DNA from: Parelaphostrongylus tenuis
Taxonomy: Eukaryota; Nematoda; Chromadorea; Rhabditida; Metastrongylidae
Direction of reading: 5' to 3'
DNA length: 64,000 nucleotides
NCBI GenBank assembly: GCA_019055375.1
Contig: JAHQIW010002045.1
Span: forward strand, 1-64,000
Shown here: positions 35,301-41,690 of the stretch, in pieces
How positions within the stretch are numbered: position 1 is the first letter of the stretch
Layout: each line of letters starts with the position of its first letter
Translations under genes and position numbers: made by a program
The notes under the pieces: model-generated
Database searches by the model: none
Seen by the model: only the letters and a program-made list of their open reading frames with translations
Told to the model about the DNA's origin: nothing

Positions 35301-35652
35301 GAAAGAAAATAGGAAATACAAATAGTTCAATCTTTAGTCGCTCAAGTAGGGATCTAACTATGGAAATCGTTACCATCGACTTAGATGTGTGATTGTAAAT
35401 GCGAACAAAACATGAACGTACTCATATAAACATAAAGTAAAAATACTCGAATAAAATTCTAAAAATAAATAGAATAAATAGAAAATTGATGAGCCCTGTA
35501 AAGGAAAAACCTTATAGTTCTATAAACACAATTTGGAAAGGCCACCTAGAGCAGTAGCGCTCAAAGAGGAATTCGATGTTGCATTGCTGGCCGGCTTCAC
35601 AAGGGTGTTTACAGCTTTGACGATAATCTCCGATGCTTCATGATCAGATAAT
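23458..35652 (-). CDS. NSD/MES-4-type histone H3K36 methyltransferase gene (multi-exon, partial model)
   Basis: Gene-level entry; exons are listed separately. Reading the minus strand, eight upstream exons (35652 down to 29277) splice in a consistent phase series and encode a ~235-residue stretch: an N-terminal part without recognised domain, a PHD finger, then a cysteine/histidine-rich region (CPLHFCSVC followed by CDSCYRSFHIECC). A later exon has another PHD finger (ICMCSGEEALLRCPQC..FHSSC) ending in LCESC and GKAVIAKF, as where PHD runs into PWWP in NSD proteins. Four further exons give the SET domain. N-terminal PHD fingers with a C-terminal SET are the NSD/MES-4 order; ASH1-type enzymes carry PHD and BAH after SET. 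The family methylates H3K36 in chromatin. Not found: start codon, one exon after 29277, PWWP/AWS exons, the ELTYDY and post-SET exons. No stop interrupts any listed exon. Symbol withheld because orthology to mes-4 cannot be tested here. Confidence 0.85.
23571..23673 (-). CDS. NSD-type gene, exon l: SET NHSC motif
   Basis: Donor AAG/GTAATG; 103 nt if the nearest phase-consistent acceptor is used (106 nt if the AG three bases earlier is used). The peptide FINHSCSPSCKVEIVHVV carries the NHSC motif that forms the cofactor and pseudoknot part of SET domains. Two oddities: the usual PNC after NHSC is PSC, and either acceptor adds DFG or SDFG between GNLA and FINHSC where relatives have a single Arg-Phe. 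Exit phase 0 fits exon m. Confidence 0.88.
23764..24060. mobile_element. Pair of tRNA-like SINE fragments, family 4 (reverse then forward)
   Basis: 23.77-23.87 kb: AAACTTTGAACCTTGGCGCA, AGCGAGTGTTAATCATTGCG (reverse). 23.93-24.06 kb: GGAGTGCAGTGGTTAGTAAA, CGCCTCCGGAGTGGTTGCGA, GTTCAGGACTTTGCATACCA (forward). They fill the short intron between SET exons k and l. Confidence 0.5.
24114..24277 (-). CDS. NSD-type gene, exon k: SET domain core
   Basis: Acceptor ACCTTTTGCAG and donor AG/GTTTGC bracket 164 nt; entry phase 0, exit phase 2. The peptide has SFIAEYAGEII, the typical SET strand, then HYMMALDGERTIDS and GNLA, the segment leading to the NHSC catalytic motif of NSD/SETD2-class H3K36 methyltransferases. 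In the genomic frame it reads on for some twenty codons beyond the donor. Confidence 0.92.
24370..24725 (-). repeat. Fragment of the 46.8-kb inverted-repeat family
   Basis: GAACGTGGTTCTGCCTTCAC, AGCCTCATCAGCCGAGCAG and TTTAGCCAGTCCTCTCGGAG match the arm; GAGAGTGGTCTTAAGATTAC (24.69 kb) resembles its tail. It sits inside the intron that splits the SET domain. Confidence 0.45.
25098..25200 (+). mobile_element. tRNA-like SINE, family 3 (inside SET-domain intron)
   Basis: GGCTCGGTGATGTATTGGTG, ATGAGTGAGGCGTGGGTTCG, ACACCTCGTCTGCGGTTGAA, ending near ATGACACTCAACATTGTTA. Confidence 0.6.
25315..25373 (-). CDS. NSD-type gene, exon j: start of SET domain
   Basis: Acceptor TTATTTTCAAAG and donor AAG/GTATAA bracket 59 nt; entry phase 1, exit phase 0. 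The peptide FRKAPGKGMGAFAIQDIPK contains the GxG motif of SET domains, which contacts S-adenosylmethionine, and the conserved DI-x-K before the next strand. It joins the next exon in phase, reading IPK-RSFIAEYAGEI. The AWS exon that should precede it was not found. Confidence 0.85.
25470..25565 (-). mobile_element. tRNA-like SINE, family 4, reverse
   Basis: CACCCTTTCCGGGGGTGCGT, GCTAACCAGTGCTCTGCATG. Flank TGTCGGCAATCAACCGTCAA also occurs reversed near 29.54 kb, so the element is longer than the tRNA-like part. Confidence 0.5.
26045..26280. mobile_element. tRNA-like SINE fragments in methyltransferase intron
   Basis: GAGCGGTGGCCTCGGTGGTG, CTGGAACGCGGATTGAACAC, CCACCTGGTGCCGAAAGTTT (forward, 26.16-26.25 kb), behind a reversed fragment at 26.05-26.11 kb (GAGATGCGTGCTACCACTAT). 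They abut the donor side of PHD exon i, where the next PWWP exon is missing. Confidence 0.45.
26309..26513 (-). CDS. NSD-type gene, exon i: third PHD finger and PWWP-like start
   Basis: 205 nt with acceptor TTTGAAAG and donor AT/GTATGT. The peptide ICMCSGEEALLRCPQC, then RSFHSSCL, is a clear PHD finger; 30 residues later LCESC closes it, followed by GEVLRIGKAVIAKF. In NSD proteins a PHD finger closed by a C-x2-C is followed at once by a PWWP domain beginning with a similar GK/VW-type strand, so this is probably the PWWP start. The continuation was not identified. Confidence 0.8.
26970..27130. repeat. TA/CA-rich microsatellite
   Basis: Alternating ACATAT, GTATAT and GCATAT units over ~160 bp, with a (TA)n core at ~27097-27122; inside a methyltransferase intron. 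Confidence 0.9.
27142..27305 (+). repeat. Solo arm of the TIR element family
   Basis: Matches the left arm: ACTTGACAAGAATTATTCAT, GAGTGCTGGTAATCATTCGA, GGCCGTTTTTTGAAAACACC and CCTGCAAAGTTCAAAATAAA. It lies in the unresolved intron between PHD exons of the methyltransferase gene, next to a TA/TG-rich microsatellite. Confidence 0.6.
27735..28205 (+). repeat. Dispersed ~460-bp direct repeat, copy 1
   Basis: AAGCCAAGCACAGACCGTAG to TTCATTAAGCATCGTC is closely matched at 63.54-64.00 kb, including TGCAAGACGTAATTTTATT, CTCGACGAGCAAATCACAAG and GAGAACATCTCTTGGCGCTG. It lies in the intron of the methyltransferase gene and is followed at once by a minus-oriented SINE. Confidence 0.8.
28209..28345 (-). 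mobile_element. SINE family 1, partial, reverse
   Basis: CACATTTGGCCTTTACAATG, ACTCGCCGTAGGTTAACA and CTCCCAGACAAGTCTGGCAC match the SINE body. The tRNA-like head is missing. Confidence 0.5.
28735..28975 (+). mobile_element. Two adjacent tRNA-like SINEs, family 3
   Basis: Copy one: GGATGTAGTGGTAGCGTGCG, GCATGGGTGAAGCGCTGGTT, CAACTCTCGTCTGAGGTTGA. Copy two from ~28.88 kb: GGTGGTGAAGTGATAGCGCG, GATGAAACGCTGGTCCATCT, CTCATCTAAATCGAGTTTTT. Both continue into CTTGCCATTCC / CTTACCACTCCATTCC. Confidence 0.6.
29277..29395 (-). CDS. NSD-type gene, exon h: second PHD region, second half
   Basis: Acceptor ATATGTTGCAG and donor GAG/GTGTGA bracket 119 nt; entry phase 1, exit phase 0. The peptide ILVECDSCYRSFHIECCPAG carries the C-x2-C ... 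H-x2-C half of a PHD/C5HCH finger whose first half lies in exon g; it continues to DGYNLE. Exit phase 0 does not match exon i (which needs phase 1), so at least one exon between 29277 and 26513 was missed. That intron holds SINEs, a 460-bp dispersed repeat and a microsatellite. Confidence 0.82.
30765..31090. mobile_element. Pair of tRNA-like SINEs, family 4 (reverse then forward)
   Basis: 30.77-30.85 kb: AACTTCGAACCTTGGGTGAA, GAGTGCGCGCTAACCACCGC (reverse head). 30.98-31.09 kb: GATAGTGCAATGGTTAGCAC, GCTTAACCGGAGCGGTTGAG, then tail GTCAACATTATTGGATATAT. Confidence 0.55.
31171..31291 (-). CDS. NSD-type gene, exon g: C5HCH-like region, first half
   Basis: 121 nt, donor CGAG/GTATGT, entry phase 0, exit phase 1. 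The peptide contains FDELICPLHFCSVC, matching the CP-x-H-x-C-x2-C signature between PHD fingers in NSD proteins, and ends KTTSVR. The joined codon and next exon read GILVECDSC, continuing the zinc-binding module. The acceptor (GTTCAAG) is weaker than others; a second phase-0 acceptor ten codons in is possible. Confidence 0.8.
31370..31455 (-). mobile_element. tRNA-like SINE, family 3, reverse
   Basis: CAACCACAAGCGGGAGTTGA (reverse B box), GCGCGCATTACCAGTGCACC, ACCGGCGCTGCCGCTTTGCT. It begins only ~80 bp upstream of the C5HCH-like exon, antisense. Confidence 0.55.
31475..31662 (-). mobile_element. tRNA-derived SINE, family 1, reverse (in methyltransferase intron)
   Basis: GTCTGAGACTTGCTGGTAGC, CTCCGGAGGGATGGATGGCT, GGTGACCATGAGCGC and TAGTTGCGTCACCTGTGCC match the SINE body and head reversed. 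It is joined on the left to a family-3 SINE. Confidence 0.65.
31838..32130 (+). mobile_element. tRNA-derived SINE, family 1 (in methyltransferase intron)
   Basis: Head GTGTCACAGTGGTTAGTGAT, then CTGCGTCGCACACAAGGTCG; end GGAATTGATCAACGCCGAGA followed by a TA-rich run. It lies antisense to the gene, 200 bp downstream of the first PHD exon. Confidence 0.7.
32148..32322. repeat. TA-rich microsatellite
   Basis: (TA)n at ~32153-32171 and ~32289-32318 with TACATA/GTATAT between. It ends only ~12 bp from the donor side of the first PHD exon. Confidence 0.9.
32334..32436 (-). CDS. NSD-type gene, exon f: first PHD finger
   Basis: 103 nt with donor GAG/GTGAGT. The phase-consistent acceptor is the second AG of TTCAGGCAG. 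The peptide has PHD zinc-ligand spacing: CFIC, then NLISC, then FC...TFHQEC (C-x2-C ... C ... C-x4-H-x2-C). PHD fingers of this family bind histone tails or structure the protein. Exit phase 0 fits exon g. A long (TA)n microsatellite starts just downstream in the intron. If the first AG were used the frame relative to exon e would fail. Confidence 0.85.
33088..33144 (-). CDS. NSD-type gene, exon e
   Basis: Acceptor TTTCCCTTTCAG and donor AG/GTACAC bracket 57 nt; entry and exit phase 2. It encodes IIPNKIKESWEDGDIVSP plus two bases that complete an Arg codon at the first residue of the PHD exon. The acidic, Trp-containing linker leads directly into the first zinc-binding cysteine of the next exon. 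Confidence 0.72.
33438..33545 (-). mobile_element. tRNA-like SINE, family 3, reverse
   Basis: CGACCACAAACGGGAGAGAA, CCTTACCCATGTCGGGGTTC, GTTCTACCACTACACCACCA, AAGCCTCCGCTTTGCTACC. Confidence 0.55.
33665..33790 (+). mobile_element. tRNA-derived SINE, family 3/4 type (in methyltransferase intron)
   Basis: TGGCCTCGGTGGTGTAGTGG (A box), GACGCGGGTTCAACTCCCGC (near-perfect B box), then a tail TCGCATATCACTTAGCATCT, TTGGATACATAGTTCTGATG. A genuine tRNA fold is not closed, so not called a tRNA gene. Confidence 0.65.
33881..33953 (-). CDS. NSD-type gene, exon d
   Basis: Acceptor GTTCTCCAG and donor AG/GTATCT bracket 73 nt; entry phase 1, exit phase 2. The peptide includes STKITYAIVDGPSASNGIVV. Its phase links it to the micro-exon upstream and to exon e downstream (AG+A = Arg). 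No recognised domain; it precedes the first PHD finger. Confidence 0.7.
34765..34783 (-). CDS. NSD-type gene, 19-nt micro-exon c
   Basis: A strong nematode-style acceptor (TCTCTTTTGCAG) and donor (GTAAGA) bracket only 19 nt, encoding TFLGIA plus one base. Entry phase 0 matches exon b and exit phase 1 matches exon d (G+CA = Ala), so removing it would break the frame. It is far too short for ORF-based detection. Confidence 0.65.
35177..35283 (-). CDS. NSD-type gene, exon b
   Basis: Acceptor TCGCTTTTAG at 35284, donor GAG/GTGAGA after 35177. 107 nt, entry phase 1, exit phase 0. The peptide contains FNDAKASWIKRNDECYKKLG and ends RHVLSE; it is charged, with two tryptophans and no low-complexity run. 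In another frame it gives a spurious 84-residue ORF that reads into the intron. No domain recognised; assignment rests on splice borders and phase agreement with both neighbours. Confidence 0.7.
35546..35652 (-). CDS. NSD-type gene, exon a (N-terminal region)
   Basis: Acceptor ...GGCAAGCAG precedes 35652 and donor CTAG/GTGGCC follows 35546. The 107 nt open frame (entry phase 2, exit phase 1) encodes residues such as SDHEASEIIVKAVN and then a Ser/Ala/Thr-rich run, SNATSNSSLSATAL. The exit phase joins the next exon to give a Glu codon (G+AG). No domain is recognised. It is the most upstream exon found; earlier exons and the start codon should lie at higher coordinates but could not be picked out of the SINE and GC-rich sequence there. 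Confidence 0.6.
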
Positions 35653-35761
35653 CTGCTTGCCAAAAAAGTCATTAAGTTTCGGGTGGGAGAAAGACTTTTG
35701 AAAAACCAATAAACAGGTTTATTCTAGAATTTCCCACAAAGCTCTCCCATCAAACGCTCAT

Positions 35762-35987
35762 TCAACTATCCCGCGTGCTAAGCACGCTGCTTCCGTAGTA
35801 GGCACGCCCGCGGTCGATGTGGGTGGGTGTTCGAGGGTGCAGCAGGTGGTAGTGGATGACCGGGGGAACGTCCCTACGACGTCGGCGCTTAGATAGCGGC
35901 GGTTCTTCCCTCAAAGACAAGGTCCGTTTAACGCTGGCAGGATTCAGGAGGTCGTGATTCCCGGATTCCGTTAAGGATAACAAAAAA
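35762..35987. other. GC-rich block next to SINE
   Basis: Markedly GC-rich for this window (ACGTCCCTACGACGTCGGCG, CACGCCCGCGGTCGATGTGG). It is open on the minus strand as an extension of a SINE ORF, but shows no domain or splice-bounded exon. It may be part of a composite repeat or the promoter side of the methyltransferase gene. Confidence 0.4.
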
Positions 35988-36268
35988 GGTAAGCCTCGCG
36001 GCGTTGATGAATCGCTGAGGGATGGGCTGTGCATTCTATTCCATTCGTAGCATCCACATAAGCCGACTTTCCTACATCTGGCCTTCCCAATGACTCGTGA
36101 TGGCCTACAAATGTGCCGAGGTAGTGCTGCTGTGCTCCCAGACAAGCCTGCTACCAATTCGCCGAGCCCAGAGGATGGAAGCTTGGTGAGCCTTTGGCGT
36201 GGAGTTGAACCTTCGACCTTAGGTGTATCGTGGATCACCTCTAACCACTGCGCCACACACGAGATGAT
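35988..36268 (-). mobile_element. tRNA-derived SINE, family 1, reverse
   Basis: Reverse complement shows TGTGGCGCAGTGGTTAGAGG, AAGGTTCAACTCCACGCC, GCTTGTCTGGGAGCACAGCA and CATCCCTCAGCGATTCATCA. It forms most of the 202-codon minus-strand ORF, which is therefore not a gene. Confidence 0.75.
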
Positions 36269-36799
36269 GTACATCACCATAAAAAGTTTGTGATCTCTCA
36301 AAAAATCTTTGTTGACCAAGCTGATAGCGAGCAAAGTTGAGTTTGAAAAATTCTCTTCCCGAATGTCCAAAGTCGCTAGTTTTTGAAATTAGAAAGGAAA
36401 CTCGGTTATTCAACGCTGTGAGATAGGAGTTTTCAAGATTCACTAGAATTCAGGTATAAAACCGTATTTCGATCAGTTTCTTACAAAATGAAAACAACCA
36501 CAGAGAGATCTTTGAGAGAAAAACAACTCGAATTTTTTCGCCTCTGAAGAAAAGGAAGATGTCACGAAGAAAGCCGAACAAATTTATTTTAATCAGTTTC
36601 GAGCTATGAGCTTAATCAGCAAAAAAAAACTATCGTAAAATTTTATAGATAAGAACAGCTTTATTTTTGCAAAAAAAGAAGGACGGACGAAGATGCGTTT
36701 TTCTTTATATTTTCAACATCAAACTTCAACATAAGTAACAATAATTTGAGCTCTATTTTCAATTGCTACCTCCTCATTGTCGTTTATAGATTCTTCTCT

Positions 36800-37510
36800 G
36801 TTAGACGGCAACAATTGAATATGGAATCCCATTTGCTGGACAAGTATTTTTCACAAGAATGTTAGCAGTCATTCTAAAGCTTATAATCACTGGCTAGAAC
36901 CAAAAGTGGCCGTTTCTTCAATCACCCTTTATAACGCTGTAAAATTCAAAATAAAATTACATTTCACGCCCGCCATGAGGCTTGATTTTTATCACGCGTA
37001 TAATCCGCTAGAAGCGTGAAGATGATATGAACGTGTGAAGCAAATTTCGTTGAATTTGAGTGGATCGCTTTATCTGGAGTTTTTTTTTCGAGGCGGAGAA
37101 GAAAATCCCAATTGATAACAAGTTACAAGCCACATGTCTAACACTTCAAGCCATCAACCGATCGCTCCAACCCTGACATGTGGATCAGCCGGTGAACATG
37201 CTCATGCGAAACAGTCTTTTTCAGAAAGTAAGCACACCGCTAAAACCATTGAAAGTTACGCTATCGAATGTTTTTTTAATAGTTTGAAGAAAGAGCTTTG
37301 CCTGATGAGATGTGAAAGACAATGTTCTCTTTATTCTATAGGGCTATGGAAAAAGTTTTTCTGAAAAGCAGACACATTTTCGAATTTTTCGAGACCTGTG
37401 CTATTGCAAGAATATTTGAAATTGTGGGAACAGAAGCACCTTAGAGGAATTTGTGAAAGTTAGAAAGACATGGAAATAAAGCGTCTCAAAGAGAACAATA
37501 ATTTTGTGAA
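36800..37510 (+). mobile_element. Same TIR element family, right end missing
   Basis: Begins GTTAGACGGCAACAATTGAA at 36800, keeps the left arm (GCTGGACAAGTATT, CCTTTATAACGCTGTAAAAT) and interior (ACATGTCTAACACTTCAAGC, GGACAGAAGCACC-like part), then breaks off against an unrelated GC-rich block near 37.51 kb. Confidence 0.6.
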
Positions 37511-38510
37511 ACTAATTCGACGATCCTCTCCCGAGTTCCACGGACCCAAGGGTAGAGATCCGCGTGACCACTGATACTGCTCCGCAATGGAACGCAATAC
37601 GAGAGGGGCGAAATCCTCCACTGCTAATGGCTGATGGCAGCAAAGGAATGAGGGGTGAGGCGGCTAAGAGGCGTAAAAATGGCAGCAGAGAAGGAGAGAC
37701 CGCAGAGCAGATGCGGTGGCTGAGGCACGTGAAGACGGCGGCAGCCGAGGAGGGGAGAGGCAGAGACGCGCAAGGCCGAGCGAGTTGTGGAATTGATCCA
37801 TCGCTTGTGATTGAGCAAATCAACACTTATACCAAAAGATCAAGAGAAAAGACAAGCAATAATGCGGTCAAATGAGCAGAATATGGAAAATTATGATGAT
37901 CTGTGGAACACTGTTCGAGATTGGTCCTCTACCTGCCCGCCCTGCCCCCCGCTCGCCTCTTCCCCAACACTCTCCAGCAGTCAATGTCGAACGCTCGATG
38001 AAATGCCTGAGCCTCTGCGTTCATGAGATTGCAGGATGTGTTTGACCAATAGTCTACGACCTTCGTGAATAAGATGCTAACAGTACGAAAAGGCAAAAAA
38101 AGTGATCAGGATGAAAAAAGTGGTGAGGTGGAAATGAGAGTATTTCGCAAAATACATGATCAAAGATTAGATCGATCATGAGCAACTCTCTATGAGAGTG
38201 CTAGTAATCGACGTAGAAAATGGAAGAAAGGAGTCATTGAAGGAAAGGACTGAGCTAGAATGTGGCCGCCTGCCGCGAGCTGTCGCCGCCGCCTCGCGAC
38301 TGTCGCGCCCTGCGCATTTACCGTTCCGTGTCGTCTCCGCGCAGGACCACATCGTCGCATTCGTTCTTTCGTCCTTTAACTGGCTGACTACTAGGAGCCC
38401 AGAGGCATGTCCGACTCCAGGGACGAGATCGGCTCCAACGCTTCGCCCAGCCCCTCTAATCACATCTGTTTTCATAGTTTTCACTATAATTTGCCAAAAA
38501 ATTTGAGGGA
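37511..38510. other. GC-rich region with repeat pieces, no clear gene
   Basis: Several GC-rich stretches (37.54-37.80, 37.93-38.03, 38.26-38.46 kb). 38.38-38.51 kb matches 41.74-41.85 kb reversed (AATCACATCTGTT... followed by CACTATAAT). 37.92-38.13 kb has family 2 SINE features (AACACTCTCCAGCAGTCAA). Plus-strand ORFs of ~103 codons look low-complexity (Arg/Glu/Ala). Nothing is called coding. Confidence 0.4.
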
Positions 38511-38561
38511 CTTTTTCCTCTCAAAGATGCGCTATTTAGAAGAAATGTTTACATTGCTGGC

Positions 38562-38860
38562 GAGCATGTGGCGCAGTGGATAGAAGTGCTCTGCGTCGTA
38601 CATAAGATTCATGGTTCGGGTTCGCGCTCACGGCTCACCAAGCCATCCGTCCCTTAGAGGTCGCTAACTGGGATCAAACTAGTCCCAGGTTTGTCTGGGA
38701 CGAGAAGCAGCACTGTTTCGCTACAGCCGAGGCCACCGCGATTCATTGTATTGGCCAGATATGCGCTCACTCACTTCAAACGAAGTTAGAAATTGAAGAC
38801 GATTGCATGGCGCATACCTCACGGATTGATCAACGACGAAAGATTTTAACCTTTATACTT
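38562..38860 (+). mobile_element. tRNA-derived SINE, family 1
   Basis: The tRNA-like head has an A-box-like GTGGCGCAGTGGATAGAAGT and a B-box-like TTCGGGTTCGC, followed by a ~220-bp body (GGCTCACCAAGCCATCC, AAGCAGCA, TGGCCAGATATG, CACTTCAAACGAAGTT) ending GGATTGATCAACGACGA. Ten or so copies in both orientations occur in the window. Confidence 0.75.
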
Positions 38861-39111
38861 GGATACCACTGCCACATTAGATCACACCATATCTCATGTA
38901 GCAATACCATAACACAAGCAATCGATCTACATGATTTGTTCATCATCGTTTCTTCAACATTACAAAGTTTATGAAAGTGGTTTACAACAATCTACAGCTT
39001 AAGTCAACATATTTTATATACAATACATAACGCAGTAACGCAAGAACAGTGATATAATTTGAATAATGCAATGATACAATCAATGCAATACAAATACAAT
39101 GAAATTCATTA

Positions 39112-39145
39112 TATGTATATATATATATATGCATATATATAAATG
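39112..39145. repeat. TA microsatellite at SINE 5' flank
   Basis: TATATATATATATATGCATA directly before the family 1 SINE at 39149. Confidence 0.85.
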
Positions 39146-39148
39146 TAG

Positions 39149-39442
39149 AGCTCATGTGGCGCAGTGGTTAGAGGTGCCCTGCGTCGCACACGAGGTCACT
39201 GGTTCAATCTCGCGCTCATGACTCACCAAGCCATCCATCCCTCCGGGGTCGGTAAATTGCTACCAGACAGGTCTCAGACTTGTCTGGGAGGATAAGCAGC
39301 ACTGACTCGATTCAGCGGGTGGCCACCGCGAGTCATTGTAAAGGCCAGATGTGCATTCAATCACCTCAAACGAAGTTAAAAGTTGAAGTCGAATGCATGG
39401 CGCATCCCTCAGGGATTGATCAACGCCGAGAGCTTTATCTTT
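39149..39442 (+). mobile_element. tRNA-derived SINE, family 1
   Basis: Best-preserved copy: A box TGGCGCAGTGGTTAGAGGTG, B box TGGTTCAATCTC, body through GTCTGGGAGGATAAGCAGCA and CACCTCAAACGAAGTTAAAA, end GATTGATCAACGCCGAGAGC. Preceded by a TA microsatellite. The 77- and 67-codon ORFs here are SINE sequence. Confidence 0.8.
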
Positions 39443-39858
39443 TTTTTATATACATCTTTCTTTATTATAAACGGCAACTACGTAACATCGCTGGGATTAC
39501 AGCTATGTGCTGATAATACTAACACTCTGGCAGAAGTGCGTTTTACATCGAACACGTCTAATATTTGTTTTTTTTTGAAGCACTAATTTGAGCTTAAAAG
39601 GAGCCTTTTACGGCCAAACCTTTTTATAGCCCTTATATCGACGACGGTCTTCGGGCGAAATCTTTCCGAGGGCTCTATTAGTCGACGTTGAAGAAGAATC
39701 GTCTTGTAGATAACTGACAGGAAATCGTCTCCTTGAAGTCGTTGGAAATCATTCGTTTCTTGTTGGCGCTCTACATTCCATGAGCGCTCAGCGGCAGTAT
39801 GTTATAGACAATATTGAACAGGATGCAAAAACACCTGAGGAAGGGAGGGTACTTATAT

Positions 39859-40050
39859 GTCAAATGACGACAGAAGTGAAGAGGATCTCATTCGCTGTAT
39901 AGAAACTTTTTATAGGAGAGTTAGTATTCATTGGAATGCTTAGATATCTGGCTAGAGCCGCGCGTGGTCGGTTTTTGGAAAAAGCCTCTCTGTAAGCTGT
40001 AAAATTTGGAATCAAATTATGGTTTATACACTCCGTGGTCTTTTTCCAAT
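39859..40050 (+). repeat. Solo arm of the TIR element family
   Basis: Left-arm match: ATTCGCTGTATAGAAACTTT, GAGAGTTAGTATTCATTGGA, GGCTAGAGCCGCGCGTGGTC and GTAAGCTGTAAAATTTGGAA. It adjoins the decayed coding remnant at 40.2 kb. Confidence 0.55.
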
Positions 40051-40212
40051 CTTTGATTTTTTGGTTTCCGAAAGCATTTGCAAGCTGATTTCAAACACCT
40101 TTCATGATCGAAAATGATCAGAATGGGAGCTTAAAATATGCATTAAATTTTGACAGTCGTGGAATGCGTTGTTGTGCGCCATCTCGACTGAAGGTTTTGC
40201 AATGAGGCGTTA

Positions 40213-40601
40213 TCACGCTCTCGACCAGTCATCCACTGCGCCGATGTTGGGTGATGTAGGTGACGCTTCATCTTCTGAATCACTATTCTATAAGCTACTA
40301 TTATTGGCGGCTGGAATTTTCAGACTTTTTGAAAAGGACATCATCGCTGATGTATAACTAGAAAAAATCTTTTGCACATCGTCAATTTCAGACATAACGT
40401 TGGCTTCCGATTCATGGATGTGAACTGTGGCGGTGGCTTGTAACTCTTCGATTTGCCGGCCCACCCTTGCCTCTAAGCCTCAATTGTTAGGCAAGTTAGT
40501 GGCTTGGATTTCGAAGCTTTTTCTTCTATCTCAGATAGATTTCCCTAGAAAAACTCGATCCCCAGTGCTAGTATTCATTCTACAGCACAAGTTTCGATCA
40601 A
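40213..40601 (-). pseudogene. Decayed coding remnant with three internal stops
   Basis: One minus-strand frame reads protein-like sequence for ~130 codons broken only by TGA, TGA and TAG: segments TSTGDRVFLGKSI, DRRKSFEIQATNLPNN, GLEARVGRQIEELQATATVH (then IHESEANVMSEIDDVQ), and NSDSEDEASPTSPNIGAVDD. The middle part has coiled-coil character and the end is Ser/Asp/Glu-rich. No family recognised. Either a dead gene copy or a fragment of a retroelement gag-like protein; some interruptions could instead be unrecognised introns. Confidence 0.45.
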
Positions 40602-41477
40602 GTCAGGAATATATTTGCTTTTTAGAAGAGGTCATTTGATAGCGCTGTCAAAGGAAGAAAAGATTTGTGCTTTACACTTTGCCAGAACGGATTCCTCTTT
40701 AACTATCAGTGATCATGCGATAACGTAAGTATCAGTGATATCAACGTTGCACTTGTGACTTAGAAGTACCGTTTAGCTGAGAAAATAGGGAAGATAGACG
40801 ACTCAGCGCTCATATAATGTACTGCGCCAGCAAAGAACGAATCATATTCAACGATTCCAAGGAGGTTATACATATAACTTGCCCGGGACACGATTCTTCT
40901 TCAACAACGGCTAACAGAGTCCTCGAAAAGGCTCCACGCAAAGAGTGTCGCCGATCGATCTAAGTGCTATAAAAAGGTGTCGGCCAAAAAGGCTTCTTCC
41001 ATGCTTGACATTACACTAAAAAACAAATACTAGATATGTTCGATGTAAATGCACTTCTGCTGAAAGTCTTGCAACTCTGTTCATGTTTGTGGCTCCAGCG
41101 ATGTTATGTAGCTGCTGTTTCTAATCCAGAAACAGGTCTTTCATGAGTATTTATTGCTTTTGTACTGCCTTAGTTGTATTATCGTAATATTTGAATTGAA
41201 CTACTGCTTTTTTTCTTTGTTACTTTATATGTTAATGTAATATTCTGTCATAAGTTAAAAATTGCTGAAAACTATTCTTATAAATTGCAAATTTTTGGGT
41301 AGATGGTGATGAATATATCACATAGACTGTCGCTTATGGTATACTACTATATGAAATATGGTGTGTTCAATGTGTCAGTGACTCAAGAAAATAAAGGATA
41401 AGAAATAAAGCTCTTGGCGTCGATAAATCCTTCCGAGATGTATTGATTATCAATTTCTAACTTTTTTTGAGGTAAGT

Positions 41478-41690
41478 GAATGAATATCTGGCCATTAGAA
41501 TGACTCGCGGTGGCCTCCCGCTGTATCGAGTCAATGCTGCTTGTTCTCCCAAATCTGAGACTAGTCTGATGCTAATTCACCGACTTCTGAGGGATGGATA
41601 GCTTAGTGAGCCATGAGCGCCAGATCGAGCTATCGACTTATGTTCCTCGCAGAGCAACTCCAACTACTGCGCCACATGCTCGCGAACAGC
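41478..41690 (-). mobile_element. tRNA-derived SINE, family 1, reverse
   Basis: ATGAGCGCCAGATCGAGCTA, ACTACTGCGCCACATGCTCG (reverse of the A box) and TGGCCATTAGAATGACTCGC mark a 5'-complete copy lacking the far 3' end. Confidence 0.65.

Noticed and set aside
35762..36370. 202-codon minus-strand ORF
   Set aside because: More than half of it is a reversed family 1 SINE with recognisable A and B boxes; the rest is GC-rich sequence without domain.
37564..37875. 103-codon Arg/Glu/Ala-rich plus-strand ORF
   Set aside because: GC-rich composition opens frames on both strands; no domain, no splice context.
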